Below, piece by piece: positions 44,300 through 56,618 of a stretch of DNA of 64,000 bases. This stretch comes from Halicephalobus mephisto (lineage: Eukaryota; Nematoda; Chromadorea; Rhabditida; Panagrolaimidae), in the NCBI GenBank assembly GCA_009193035.1, contig SWDT01000101.1:124001-188000 (forward strand), given 5' to 3'. The notes beneath the pieces were generated by a model. It was not told the origin of the DNA. It did not search any database and saw only the letters and a list, made by a program, of their open reading frames with translations. A program made the translations under genes and the position numbers. Within the stretch, counting starts at the first letter, position 1, and the number at the start of each line of letters is the position of its first letter.

Positions 44300-45689
44300 T
44301 TAACTTTGCAGATGGATGATTCTTGAATTGATCCCGGGGTAAAATATATCCACTACCCATACTTTGTAAGGTTTGATGAAGTAGATTATGGAACAGTAGA
44401 GGAAGACTCCGTAGAGGGACCCGAACATGAGGGCTCCGTGACAGACACTCGCACTGTTGGGGTTATTAGTATGTATTACGATGATACCTACAGTAATCGG
44501 ACAGAAGAGGAATAAGTGAAGAGATAGGAGTTCGGCTTTGAGACAGGTGTTCATCATCTTCTGGAGCTTGAAGGTCGTGGGGGAAAGTTTCGATTTTTGG
44601 TCGTGAAGCCACTTTTCAAGGTGGAAAACAAGGACCACAGTAGCAAGGATGACGAAAGCGATAAAGAAATAGCTGATGACAAAGGCATGTGAAGGTGAAA
44701 ACTCTCCTGAATTGAAGATTATCAGAGTAGGTTCTTCTGATGCAAGATCTGCATATTCCGGATTAGTTGATAAGAAAGAATCAAGATTCTGAAAGTTAAT
44801 TTTTAAAAATAAATATTATTTTAAGAAGATTGTTTTCAAAAAATTTTTGCGTTTTCCTAGAGAACAATGTGCAAATAAAAAAATTATAAATTTGGCGATC
44901 ATTGTCAAAACAGTACTCAATTTTTGGGTTTTCACAATAATTCTAAAAATTTCTAAAATTTTATACCAAAATGATTTTTGAACAACGTTGATTTTCGATA
45001 TTAAGAATATTACTACGATTTCTTGCAAGTTCCTAGAATCTTACACAAGCTATTGAAAGTTGTTATAGTTGTTTCAAAATTTCAATTCTAGAAATCTCTA
45101 AAAAGTTCCAAAATTCGTATCCAAACAGTTTCGTGAAAATACTTATTTTTAACTTTTACAACAGTACATTGTTTCGAAAATTTACCTTCTTGTTCGGTCT
45201 CAGGAAATACATCCAAAAGCTAATTGCCACAGTAACGCCGATATAGCCGTAGGCAACAATGCCATAGTAAATCCATTTGATGTTGATCCACTTTTTGATT
45301 ATCATGGGAGCAATAGCTTTGTATCTAAACAGCATGGAATACAGTATTCCCATTATCACGTATCCAACGAAGAGTAATATCAACATAAAGGAGACGAAAG
45401 CGACAGTGCTGGAGGTGTTCTGTATGAGACCTCTTGCGTAGCCTCCCAAGATGGGGAAGATGAAAACCGGCTGACAAATGGCTATGAGAAGTTCGAACAA
45501 ATAAGCGAAGGTGATGGTCGGGAGGAGGTAATATTTATATTCGTTCAACTTTGCACTTTTGAAAAGGACCAAATACAGCATGACAGGGTAAAACAACGAC
45601 GAAATAATAATAATAATTTTTGTAAAAGCCAAGTAAATCGCTACAATCGGCGGATCTGAATACTGTAGGACCGATGAATTCAATTCCAT
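44300..45689 (-). CDS. 7TM chemoreceptor 2 (SRI/SRH-like)
   Basis: Exon 1 is 45689-45186 (168 codons) and exon 2 is 44788-44300, phase 0, 330 aa. The N-terminus is MELNSSVLQYSDPP, and TM1-TM4 with CQPVFIFPILGGYARG are followed by FRYKAIAPMIIKKW. Exon 2 opens NLDSFLSTNPEYADLASEEP and has KLSPTTFKLQKMMNT and YFIKPYKVW. The 3' end diverges from receptors 3-5 and is 5 codons shorter. The last 130 bp of exon 1 plus the adjoining intron are nearly identical to receptor 5, while part of exon 2 is nearly identical to receptor 4, so the gene is a mosaic. Confidence 0.87.
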
Positions 45690-46978
45690 CACTTTATAAA
45701 AAAGCAAATTAAATTATACTTCGCTCTATCTGACTTCAGGTGAAAAATTGGATAATTTTTCTTCGGTTTTTTTAACATCTGGAATCAGTAATAGGTTTTA
45801 ATAAATAAATAATAATATTTTCGAAAGTTACAAGTGTTCTTCGCTAATAAATGTAATTGGAAATATTAAGAAACAAGATTTCGAAAATAATTACAATCGA
45901 TTACACTTTGTAAAAAATTCATTAACTTGTTAATTGTAATTCTGTGAACAACTGTAATATTTTCTATTACTTTATAGTAATGTTTAGAATCTCAGAATTC
46001 ACTGAAAACTCCCGAAATCCACAACAATCAAATGAAAAGTTTGAAGATTTTGGAAAAGTCGTAGAATCTTCTAGGAATCAAGAACAAATAATACGATACA
46101 AATATACAATTGTCTTATATTGTAGAGATTTCTGCTTACAAGGAAGTTGATTACTAAAAGCGACCTTTTCGAACAAGGTATACATCGCTTTGTAGCGCTT
46201 GAAACATAGATTTCAAATGTGTATTTAAGTTCAATATACGGTTCATAGAAATGAGATAAAAAAGGGATTATTAATATGATAGTGAAATTTTCTAATGTAA
46301 AAGCTGGATCAGTTGGAATCGCGAGTTCTGTGCTGACCGTAAAACGAGTTTAGATCTCCTCTTTGCATTTACAGCTGTGTAATAAAGGTTCTCTCATTTG
46401 ACGAAAGATCTTTTTCCGTTATGTGAACATTATCAGTTTCTGCTGCACTCAGAATTATTGTTCATTTCTTTCTTCTGTACGATTGTGAAAACGAAAAGAT
46501 AAGAAAACCTTTGTTCAATTAATGACAACCAGATTTTGAATGAAATTGGAGTTAAAATTCGGAACACGACTAAGACAGTTGTTAATTAAGGTTTTCAAAA
46601 CTCCAACCACATGGGTGCTTGTTAAACATTCGGGCAGATGGAACTGTGTCCTTCACATTTGTGTTCATGTCAGAGAAAAGAGATCTGCCAAAAAACCTCT
46701 ACTACAAGCATACTACTATACAGAGAGTAGCTGAATTTGTTGAATGATCTATGCAGAACTTTGAATATCATCCAGTGTGTTTTTGCAAAACAAAACTACA
46801 ATAATAATTCGCAAGAATTCTCTTTTCCTCTTTTTTAGATGTAAAAAAAGTAGTCAGGAATCGTCAATATAAACAGAATCGAATACTTTCTCATTGCAGA
46901 AGAGAATTTTCTATTAAAAAACTTTTTTTACTTCATATTTATTTAGTTGTTATTCTTCTAATAAAAACAGATTGTTTT
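45690..46978. other. intergenic between receptors 2 and 3
   Basis: AT-rich; the left part is the receptor 2 promoter, the right end the 3' UTR of receptor 3 (a 'ttcttctaataaaaa' word is shared with 52870 and 38870). No gene or named repeat seen. Confidence 0.5.
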
Positions 46979-48037
46979 CTATGATGTAGATGCGGAATGA
47001 TACGCATTGTTGCTCTTGCACCTTATCCCCATGAAGAACATTTTTAGTAACCATACTCTATAAGGCTTAATGAAGTAGATCAAAGAAGAGTAGAGGAAGA
47101 CGCAGTAAAGAGACCCGAACATGAGGGCTCCGTGGTAGACGGTAGCGGTGTAGGGGTTCTTCGTGTGCATTACGATGGTGACTATGGTAAACGGGTAGAG
47201 AACAAACAAATGAGTGGATAGTAGTTCGGCTTTGAAGTAGGTGTTCATCATCTTCTGGAGCTTGAAGGTCGTGGGGGAAAGTTTCGATTTTTGGTCGTAA
47301 AGCCGTTTTTCAAGATGGAAGATAATGAAGAAAGTGACAATGATAACGAAAATACTGATGAAATAGGTGAGACAGAAGGCATTAGAAAGCATGAACTCAT
47401 TCGTCTTGAAGATTGTTAGGGTCGGTTCTCTTGATGCAAGATCTGCGTATTCTGGATTAGCTAATATGAAAGCATCAAGATTCTAAAAATTAAAGTTTTA
47501 AAAAGTAATTTTTCCGGATTCTCGAAATTTTACCTCCTCATTTAACTTGATAAGAAGCATCCAAGAGCAAATGATTATAGTAGCGACGACATAGCCGTAG
47601 GCAATTACTGCGTGATAGATCCATTTGATATTGATCCATTTTTTGATGATCTTCGGAGCTATAATTTTGTATCTGAAGAGCATGGAGTACATTATTCCTA
47701 ATATGGTATATCCAGCAGAGAGCACTATCAGTACCATAAAAAAGCAAGCTACAGTGCTGGAGGTGTTCCGTATGAGACCTCTTGCGTAACCTCCGAACAC
47801 AGGAAAGATAACCACCGGTTGACAGATAACCATCAGGAGTTCGAACAAATAAGCGAAGGTGATGATCGGAAGGAGGTAATATTTATATTCCTTCAACTTT
47901 GAGCTCTTGAAGAGGACCAAATACAGCATGACAGGGTAAAACAACGACGAGATGACTAACATCACTTTCGTAAAAGCCAAATAAATCGGGATAATCGGAG
48001 GATCTGAATATTGACCAGAAATAGGAATTAATGTCAT
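46979..48037 (-). CDS. 7TM chemoreceptor 3 (SRI/SRH-like)
   Basis: Exon 1 is 48037-47534 (168 codons) and exon 2 is 47482-46979 (167 codons plus stop), phase 0, 335 aa, with the shortest intron of the family (51 bp). The start chosen is ATG 48037 (MTLIPISGQYSDPP), which gives the same 504-nt exon 1 as its relatives. Signatures are CQPVVIFPVFGGYARG, KLSPTTFKLQKMMNT and YFIKPYRVW. Loop sequence before TM5 (LTIFKTNEFMLSNAF) is closest to the pseudogene at 38901-39383. All seven hydrophobic segments are intact. Confidence 0.87.
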
Positions 48038-49794
48038 TAACGTCAATGTCTGTAAAAAGTTTAACGTTAAAACAAAAATTTTAATTCACACGTAACGTTC
48101 GAAGAAGTTGGTTAGTTCAGAGTCACCTTTTACTTTAATTCCTATGTCCCTTTTTTGCACTTTTAATTGTGCTTTACAAAAAATTCAAAATTCGCACAAA
48201 AAGTGTGACTTTTGGTTCAGTAACAAACGGAAATCGTCACTATTACGTTGTAATTTTGATCACAAATGCCAAATATTTATAAGCAATGTGACGATTGTGT
48301 TCGTTTTGTCCCATTTCGTAATTATTACAGGACCAAAAGTTACGGTTTTTTGGGTATAAGAATGATTAGTAACGATTCACTATTCAGCTGTTCGGTAGAA
48401 ATAAATAATCTGAACAATTTATGAATTCGTTCTGGTAGTCTACTCACATAATTTTTGAATTTAATGTAGTATATAATTCGAATTAGAAGAAATGGATTCT
48501 TGTAATAGGTAAAAATCCTATAATGAAAATTTTTGAATAATTTAAGCGAAAAATATTTTTTTCATAAAGTTATTTTCATACCGATTCTGACGTTGAGATG
48601 TTTACAGTTGTCCACATTTAGAAAAATATTTAAATTTGATTTTCTATAGTTCCAGATGGAAATTCAGAAAATCTTTAAACTTTAGCAACCTTAGAGTTGT
48701 TCATAACCAAAAGAAGCACATCTTACAGTAGACGAAGATAACATATTTTCGTATAAATAATTCAATTATAAAATTATTGACGAACTGATTTTTTAAAAGT
48801 AATTACAATTGACTTCTTCACATTGAATTTTGCTATTTATTCCATGTTGGATTAAAAATTGCACCTGCTGAAAGTATTGTAATTTTCGTTAATTTTTAAA
48901 TTAAAAAATGTGAAAAACAAGACCTTGAACAGAAACTGACTCAGCGGAAGGCATCAAGAAATCAAGTTTGTAGTCAAAAATGAAAAGTGTAATTTTGTCA
49001 ACGATCTAGATAAACTTCAGGTGCTGTTTAATCGGCTTACGGATAAAGAATTTCGATCATTAATAAACAGTTTTTAATACTGTTATGTCTTTACTTAACA
49101 ATAAGACACAAATATAAGAATAGGAACAATATTATTAAATATCAGAGCTACACTCAGGGAGGATATCCGGTACACCGAAGTGTTCTCTTTTATACTCCTC
49201 AGTGGAGAGAAAGGACTGTTAAGACTTCGGTATTCTGAATATCTCTGGTCCTGGGGACTATGCATCCACAACAAATACTTATCTTCAAAAACTTCCGATT
49301 TGATGTATTTATTCTATGATCCAAGTTTTATGTGCGTTATAGAAATCAGCAAAGCAAAAATAACGTTTTTAGTTTACACCGTTCGATTAACTCGAAAATG
49401 TTTTGTTGTGTATGTCTTAACTACTGTAATGGAAATAGAATATAGTCACTAACATAGAAACCTACAACCTTCACACAAATGAAAGAGATCTTTCATCAAA
49501 GAACAAACCTCTTATACTATATAATTTTGACCACGGAAGAGGAGATAGAATCCGGTTTATAGTTTACATAGATTTCCTAACACCATTTAACATAACTTAT
49601 GCATCAAAAGTCTCCTCTACTAATTTCAAAAAGTCTCTATTTGTTGTCTTAACTACTGTAAAAAAGTAAAACATAATCAGGAATTACTACTACAACAAAA
49701 GCCAAAAATCTTCACATTTGTGGAACGGGTCTTCTGTGGAATGTGAAATCTTACTTCGTATTTATTTGATAAATATCTTACAAATAGTGGTTTC
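48038..49794. other. intergenic between receptors 3 and 4
   Basis: AT-rich. A short stretch near 49170-49245 resembles the decayed sequence at 24780-24860. No intact ORF is credible. Confidence 0.45.
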
Positions 49795-51043
49795 CTACAA
49801 TGTGAATATAGAACTATGGGAATTGTTGGTCTGTGATCTTATTCCAATGAAGAATATCTTCGTTAGCCATACTCTGTAGGGCTTGATGAAGTAGATCATG
49901 GAACAGTAGAGAAAGACGCAGTAGAGGGACCCGAACATGAGGGCTCCGTGACAGACACTCGCACTGTTGGGGTTATTAGTATGTATTACGATGATAACTA
50001 CAGTAATCGGGCACAGAAGGAATACGTGAAGAGATAGGAGCTCGGCTTTGAGACAGGTGTTCATCATCTTCTGGAGCTTGAAGGTTGTGGGGGAAAGTTT
50101 CGATTTTTGGTCGTGAAGCCGTTTTTCAAGATGGAAGATAACGAGGAAAGTGCCGACGATGATGACAATGATGACAGGATAGCTGATGAAGAAGATATTT
50201 GAAGGTGCAAATTCTTTTGAATTGAAAACTATCAAAGTAGGTTCTTCTGATGCAAGATGAGTGTATTCTGGATTGCTCGACAGGAAGAAATCGACATTCT
50301 GAAAATCGGGATTTTAAAAATTATAGCTTTAAAAAACGATATTCTTTAAATTTTTTATCAAGTGAACAATATGAGAATGAGAAAACGATAACTTTGGCAA
50401 TTTAGTATCGAAGATAACTCGCACTGTTCTCACTATCTTTCTTTACTTTTTCAGCGTAGTTACAGAATTTTCTGAAACCATGCGTAACTTTGTGCCAGTA
50501 CTGATTTCGAATTTCCAATAGCACTTTTTAAAAAGTTACCTCTTTATTCGGTCTTAGGAAATACATCCAAAAGCAAATTGCTCCAGTGATGTTAATATAG
50601 CCGTAGGCGATAATGGCATAGTAGATAAAGTTGATGTCTATCCACTTCTTGATCCTCTCGGGAGCGATTATTTTGTACCTGAAGAAAATGGAGTACAGTA
50701 CCCCTAGTAGTCCATATGCAGCAAAGAGTATTATTAATATCAAACAGACGAAAGCGACAGTGCTGGAGGTGTTCCGTATGAGACCTCTTGCGTATCCTCC
50801 CAAGATGGGGAAGATAACCACCGGCTGACAAATGGCTATGAGAAGTTCGAACAAATAAACGAAGGTGATGGTCGGGAGGAGGTAATATTTATATTCGTTC
50901 AACTTTGCACTCTTGAAGAGGACCAAATACAGCATGACAGGGTAAAACAACGACGAAATAATAATTATTACTTTCGTAAAAGCCAAATAAATCGGGATAA
51001 TCGGAGGATCCGAATATTGCAGAGCTGATAAGTTGAATTCCAT
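49795..51043 (-). CDS. 7TM chemoreceptor 4 (SRI/SRH-like)
   Basis: Exon 1 is 51043-50540 (168 codons) and exon 2 is 50298-49795, phase 0, 335 aa. It starts MEFNLSALQYSDPPIIPIYL. TM2 ends CQPVVIFPILGGYARG, TM3 is followed by FRYKIIAPERIKKW, and exon 2 opens NVDFFLSSNPEYTHLASEEP, sharing that string with receptor 1. KLSPTTFKLQKMMNT precedes TM6; TM7 is followed by YFIKPYRVW. The segment around 49900-50060 is almost identical to 44390-44550 in receptor 2. Confidence 0.88.
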
Positions 51044-51229
51044 TAGTTACGTTTGTTAATAATTGGATGTTAAAATTAGCATTAAATTCGTAGTTCTTAC
51101 GTAATGTCTAGAATAACCAGCAGTTGAATTTTATGACTTGAAATTACGTTTTAGTCTTAGTTCTATGATTATGTATCATTCATAGATTCCGGAGTAATCG
51201 GAGGTAAATGATACTTCTTGACACCTGAA

Positions 51230-51430
51230 ATATTTTTATTTTTTAATCCAAATCAAATACATACATGTATATATACATACATATACATACAAATCATACA
51301 TATACACACATATACACACATATACATACATATATATATATACATACATATATACATACATATACATATATATATACATACATACATATACATACATACA
51401 TACATATATATATATATACATATATATATG
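51230..51430. repeat. ATAC/AT microsatellite
   Basis: About 190 bp of 'acatatacatacatatata' lie in the upstream region of receptor 4. The stretch up to 52905 otherwise holds only AT-rich DNA and the weak dispersed-element relative at 52290-52430. Confidence 0.95.
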
Positions 51431-52905
51431 AAATCACCCTTCGAAGTAACTACAAACTAATCTTCTACTGTGTAAATTCAAATCAGGAGATCAGTTACAT
51501 TCAATGATTAAAATAAATAGTTATTATTTGTAATTCTTAAACAAAATTTAAAAAAATAACAATTTCTTTAAAACCTTATAAAAAAATGAACTTTTTTATG
51601 AAATTGTTATGGCAAGACTTTTTAGGATTATTCAGAAACATCCGTAACCTTGATAATAAAGAAATTAAAAATCATACTGTTGTGCAAGTGAAAAATAAAA
51701 TTTGGATTTAGATGTTGACCTCTGTCGACGCAAAGTCGTGTTCTGGTAACCACAATTTAAATTTCACTTTTCCACATCCAGGTGAAATTTTAAAGAATCA
51801 ATTTCTACAATTTTCGGAAAATTAAGTTATTAATAACTACAGTGTACTGTATAGTAATTAAAAGTAACATTTACTTTTTATAAGCAGTACAATTGTAATA
51901 ATATTAAGGAACTTTTTTCGAGAAACAATTACGATTAATTTTTTCGCAATAAAATTTTGCAAATTTATTTTTCCATCCAAATTGCACCTGTTGAAAGTAG
52001 TGTTATTTTCGTTAATTTTGAAAGTTTTAAGAATTGAACAATAATTTCTAAAATGACGAAAAATAACAACTTGATGGTAGTTTATTTCCGGTTTGTAATG
52101 TAGGCTATCATTGTAGATCCGATGTGATTGACATATCAAATTGGTTACAGATACGATCTTGGGATTTATAAATCGGCACTAAAGCAGTAATTTACAGCCA
52201 ATGTTCAATTCACTTATTTTTTCGATTTCATTTAAATTCAGTCATTTTCGTTGATTTGAAATTCAGAAAACCAGAAGAACGAAATCTCAAGGAAGTAGAC
52301 GCAAAGAACAGAAGTACACCGTAAATGGTCTTACGAAAATTACAGTTTCCTCCAGTCAGTCGACGTTTGAGGAGCACGACTAAAATGGAAAAGAATCGGT
52401 CTTTTATTTTGGCCGTAACTCGATCGATCTAAATTCCGCTTCATCTGAACGAAAACCTCTTTTCGATCATGTTTAATAATCGATGTATGAGTAAACCATA
52501 TGTTGATATCACAAGCACAGTAGGATCCTACAGTCTTCTGCCAAATGACGAAGTTCGGGAGATATGTTCACTAAAGACTGTATTTCGCTCTTTACTACAA
52601 GAAGAAACCAACCCATTGTGAAGCATCTGCAGATCAAGATCGTGGTTATGAAGGAAAGATTCTAATTCATTTGACGATTTACACAAAATCTTAAGTATCG
52701 TCTAATCGGTCAATATTTCAGAATCAGACTGTTCTTTTTTGTTTTAACTAGTGTAGACCAAAAATAGAAAGTAGTTGAGATTCAGTGATACAATGAGAAT
52801 CTAAACTATTCGTGTTAGAATAAGATATCTTCCATCCAAAGATAAACTTTTTTTACTCTGTCTTTATTTGATTTTTTTTCTTCTAATAAAAAGAAATACT
52901 ATTTT

Positions 52906-54164
52906 CTATGATGTGGACGCGGGATAATACATATTGTTGTTCTTCCACCTCATACTTACGAAGAATATTTTTGCTAGCCATACTCTGTAGGGTTTGATGA
53001 AGTAAATGGTGGAAAAGTAAAAGGAGACGCAGTAGAGGGACCCGAACATGAGAGCTCCATGGCAGATGGCAGCACCGTTGGGGTTCTTGGTGTGCATTGT
53101 TATGATGGCTATGGTCAACGGGAGAAGGAGGAAAAGGTGAGCAGATACAACCTCGGCCTTGAAGTAGGTGTTCATCATCTTCTGGAGCTTGAAGGTCGTG
53201 GGAGAAAGTTTCGGTTTTTTGTCATAAAGCCACTTTTCAAGGTGGAAGATAATAAACAAGCTGCTAATAATGGTAATAATGATGACGGCATAGCCCATGA
53301 CGAAGACCATTGAAGGCGGAAATTCCTCTGAATTAAAGAGAATAAAGGTCGGTTCTTTTGCCACGAGATCTGCATATTCCGGATTAGCCAATACGAAAGC
53401 ATCAAGATTCTAAATATCGAACGTTATAATTACATAATGTTTTTTGGAATTTCTAAATTTTCACACAGAGTGAATTTTATAAAAAAATCACAAAAGTAGT
53501 AAATCTAACAACTTGCTACCGAAATCGACGCATTCTGTTTTCTTACTTTTTTACAATAGTTATATATTGACAAACTTTCTAACAATTTGCATCGTGAAAA
53601 TATCCTAAGAATACTTATTTGTAACTTTTACAACAGTACATTATTTCGAAAGTTTACCTTCTTGTTCGGTCTCAGGAAATACATCCAAAAGCTAATTACT
53701 GCAGTAACGCCGATATAGCCGTAGGCAACAATGCCATAGTAAATCCATTTGATGTTGATCCACTTTTTGATTATCATGGGAGCGATTATTTTGTATCTGA
53801 AGAGCATAGAATATAATACTCCTAGTAGTCCATATGCAGCAGAAAGTAATATCAACATAAAGGAGACGAAAGCGACAGTGCTGGAGGTGTTCTGTATGAG
53901 ACCTCTTGCGTAGCCTCCTAGGACGGGGAAGATGAGAACCGGCTGACAAATGGCTATGAGAAGTTCGAACAAATAAACGAAGGTGATGGTCGGGAGGATG
54001 TAATACCTGTAATCCTTCAATTTTGAGCTTTTGAAGAAGACCAAGTACAGCGTGACAGGATATAATAACGATGAAATAACCATCATTACTTTCGTAAAAA
54101 CCAAATAAACTGCAACAATCGGCGGATCTGAATACTGATGAGAAATCGACGAATTTGGTTCCAT
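52906..54164 (-). CDS. 7TM chemoreceptor 5 (SRI/SRH-like)
   Basis: Exon 1 is 54164-53658 (169 codons, one more than its relatives) and exon 2 is 53409-52906, phase 0, 336 aa. It starts MEPNSSISHQYSDPPIVAVY. Signatures are CQPVLIFPVLGGYARG, KLSPTTFKLQKMMNT (after EKWLYDKKP) and YFIKPYRVW. Its exon 2 is the intact counterpart of the pseudogene at 38901-39383, with a near-identical tract of about 280 bp. Its exon 1 end matches receptor 2. All seven segments are intact and no premature stop is seen. Confidence 0.88.
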
Positions 54165-55290
54165 TAATATTTACATCCGTTCAGCATTTGATATCAGAAT
54201 TAGCGCTAACTTTATTCTTATTTAACGTTGGAGAGTAATTAGCAGATGAATTTTATTTAATTTCGCTCCACTTCTTAGTGTAGACACTGATTATAAATTA
54301 ATTGTGCGTAATTCACAGCATGTGATGTCATCTAAGGTGAAAGAACCTCTTAATATCTAAAACACTCATAAATCGTATTCAAACTTAATTATTTTATGAA
54401 GTCTCTAAAAGTTCAAAATCGGAAATAATTATAATTGTCAATCTAAATCAGTTATTCATACATATGAGATTACTGTAGTATGAAAAATTCCTTAACACTG
54501 AAAATGATTTATTTTAATTTGACCGAAATTAACGTGTAACGCCAACCTTTAACGTTTCTAAACAGCTGCAAACTAACTATTTACTACATTAAACATCAGG
54601 ATTGTGGTTAGATTGTGTAGCTAAAATTAGTAATTATTTGCAATCCATATGTGAAGCAAACTTCGAACAATAAGAAAAATAACATTTTTTAAAAATAGTA
54701 TGGTTTACAAAAATCAAAATTTCCACGAAATTGTTCCGACACGAATTTACTAAATCATTTAGGGACTTCTAGAATCCTCAGTTTCAGATGTTATTTGGAA
54801 GTTGCCACCAGATTCTGAAAGATTATTAATAGTTATGAGAATTTCTATCGGGATCTTGGAGATTTCAGAATCTGTAAAATTCTGAAGTTTTTACTCGATT
54901 TTTGAAAGTTCTAAAAGCTTCTACAAAATCCTAATTACTAAAATGAATAATTTTAAAATTTCCAAAACGTACCAGCTGCGTTATTTAAATGTTTAACATA
55001 AAGTGGAAATAGTTTTAGATATTACTTTTTGTGTTAAAGTTGTCATAGCGTGGGCCAAGTTGTCATAAATATAACCTAAAATTGATTTTTCTAACTCCAG
55101 GTGGAAATTTCAGTCGATTTTTAAATTTAAAATTTCTAAAAACTAGAATAAATTTTAATTTAAATAAAAATGCAACAATTAAAAATCCATAAAATTATGA
55201 AACAAATGTTCATTCGAGAAGTATTGTTAATGTTTTAAATAAATTTTTTATTTAGGTTTTAAAATTTTTGATTACACAAAAAAGAGTACA
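54165..55290. other. AT-rich intergenic, no gene seen
   Basis: Left end is the receptor 5 promoter. From 54720 to 55140 the DNA consists of degenerate 'ttctagaatc' words common to introns in this window. No ORF or RNA gene supported. Confidence 0.5.
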
Positions 55291-55880
55291 TTAAAGCAGC
55301 TCTAATGTATCGATATATTATATTTAATACATCAATACATTGAATATAGTACATTGATATCATACTTAATATATTGATTTATTAAATATAGTGTATCTCA
55401 TTATCAGAACTATCTTAATTTATCAGATTGATTATATCTAATGCACCGATATCAACTTAATGTATCGATATATTAAATATAGTATATCTCATACATCAAA
55501 ACCGTTTTGATGTATCGATATATTGAATACAATGCATAGATATCAACTTAATATATCGATATATTAAATATAGTATATCTCATACATCAAAACCGTTTTG
55601 ATGTATCGATATATTGAATACAATGCATAGATATCAACTTAATATATCGATGTATTAAATATAGTGTATCTCATACATCAGAACCGCTTTAATGTATTGC
55701 TATATTGAATACAATCCACTGATATTGTACTTGATAATTCATGCATTGAATATAATGCATCTCATACACCAGAACCGCTTTTATGTATTGCTATATTGAA
55801 TACAATGCACCGATATCAACTTAATGTACATATACATTGAATACAATATATTTGATGTATCAAAGTCGTTTTAATACCCC
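55290..55880. repeat. AT-rich satellite, about 91-bp unit, about 6 copies
   Basis: Each unit contains 'atcgatatattaaatatagt', 'atctcatacatcaaaaccg', 'ttttgatgtatcgatatat' and 'gatatcaacttaatatatcg'. Two central units are nearly identical; outer ones are diverged. Confidence 0.92.
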
Positions 55881-55961
55881 TTTTTTGTGTATTATATACT
55901 GTTATCTCACAGGATATAGACAAGAACAACAATAAGATTACGATAACAAAGAATAACAACA

Positions 55962-55984
55962 TTAAGTTGGTAGAAACGTTCTGT
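55962..55984. mobile_element. solo mariner-like terminal repeat
   Basis: TTAAGTTGGTAGAAACGTTC is almost identical to the left terminal repeat of the mariner at 42071. No transposase or opposite end is visible nearby, so it is a remnant or a cut-down element. Confidence 0.6.
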
Positions 55985-55989
55985 ATTAC

Positions 55990-56207
55990 CTGGTATTTTT
56001 TCTTCACCCTGTTCGTACTCGGACATAAGCTCATTCTCAGAAGGATCACGGATTTTCACATTAGGGATTTCCCCATATTCCGCGACACCTAGAAATATTC
56101 AAAAATACTTGTCCTGATGACTGCTCCTATGCTTATGACGATCAGAAGTCCACTTTCACTTCTCGCGGAAACGGAGACCGGCTTTCCGCGGATTACAAAA
56201 TCACTTT
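55990..56207 (-). CDS. two exon-like segments of an unrecognised protein (fragment)
   Basis: Exon-like segments 56207-56109 and 56088-55990 are each 99 bp with GT/AG borders and matching phases. Joined, they read SDFVIRGKPVSVSARSESG, then a hydrophobic stretch LLIVISIGAVIRTS, then VAEYGEIPNVKIRDPSENEL and MSEYEQGEEKIP. The intron would be only 20 bp, too short even for nematodes, so one border is probably wrong or the gene is decayed. Reading past the second border enters the mariner-like terminal repeat. Neither a start nor a credible downstream exon was found. The acidic tail after a hydrophobic segment would suit a small membrane protein, but no family is recognised. Confidence 0.3.
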
Positions 56208-56618
56208 CTGTTAAACTGTAAAAATTTTAAAAATCAAATGCAAATTAAGCAATTCAATCATATATATCTATTACTAATAAATATACAAAAATTACGTTAA
56301 TTTTCATAAAATAAAAGAAAAATTAAATTTTTAATAAAAATTAAGAAATTTGTAATCATAAAAAATTGATCAATTCAATAGTATATGTCTTGTCGAATAA
56401 AATACATAAAAATTATGTTAATTCCTGTGAAATAAAAGAAAAGAATAAAAAAAATTAAATTTTTAATAAAAATTAAGAAATTCATATAACCCTAAGAATT
56501 CGTCGCGAGAGCCCGCCAAACTCGAACTCGCTGGAGAAATTTCTCGATTTTCGCGATTTTTCTTCGGTTTTGTTTATTTTTTGTTTTTCTCCATTTTTCG
56601 AATTAATTTATTTCCATC
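56208..56618. other. intergenic upstream of rbm-42
   Basis: A direct repeat of about 150 bp ('aattaagaaatt', 'aaaattacgttaatt') spans 56240-56490. The 56500-56600 stretch is the likely promoter. No gene. Confidence 0.5.

Noticed and set aside
51218..51507. Open frames of Tyr/Ile/His repeats
   Set aside because: They are translations of the ATAC/AT microsatellite in several frames; no splice or codon support.
53059..53313. Plus-strand open frames over receptor exon 2
   Set aside because: Antisense shadows of receptor 5; the same shadow occurs over the pseudogene at 38751-39455.
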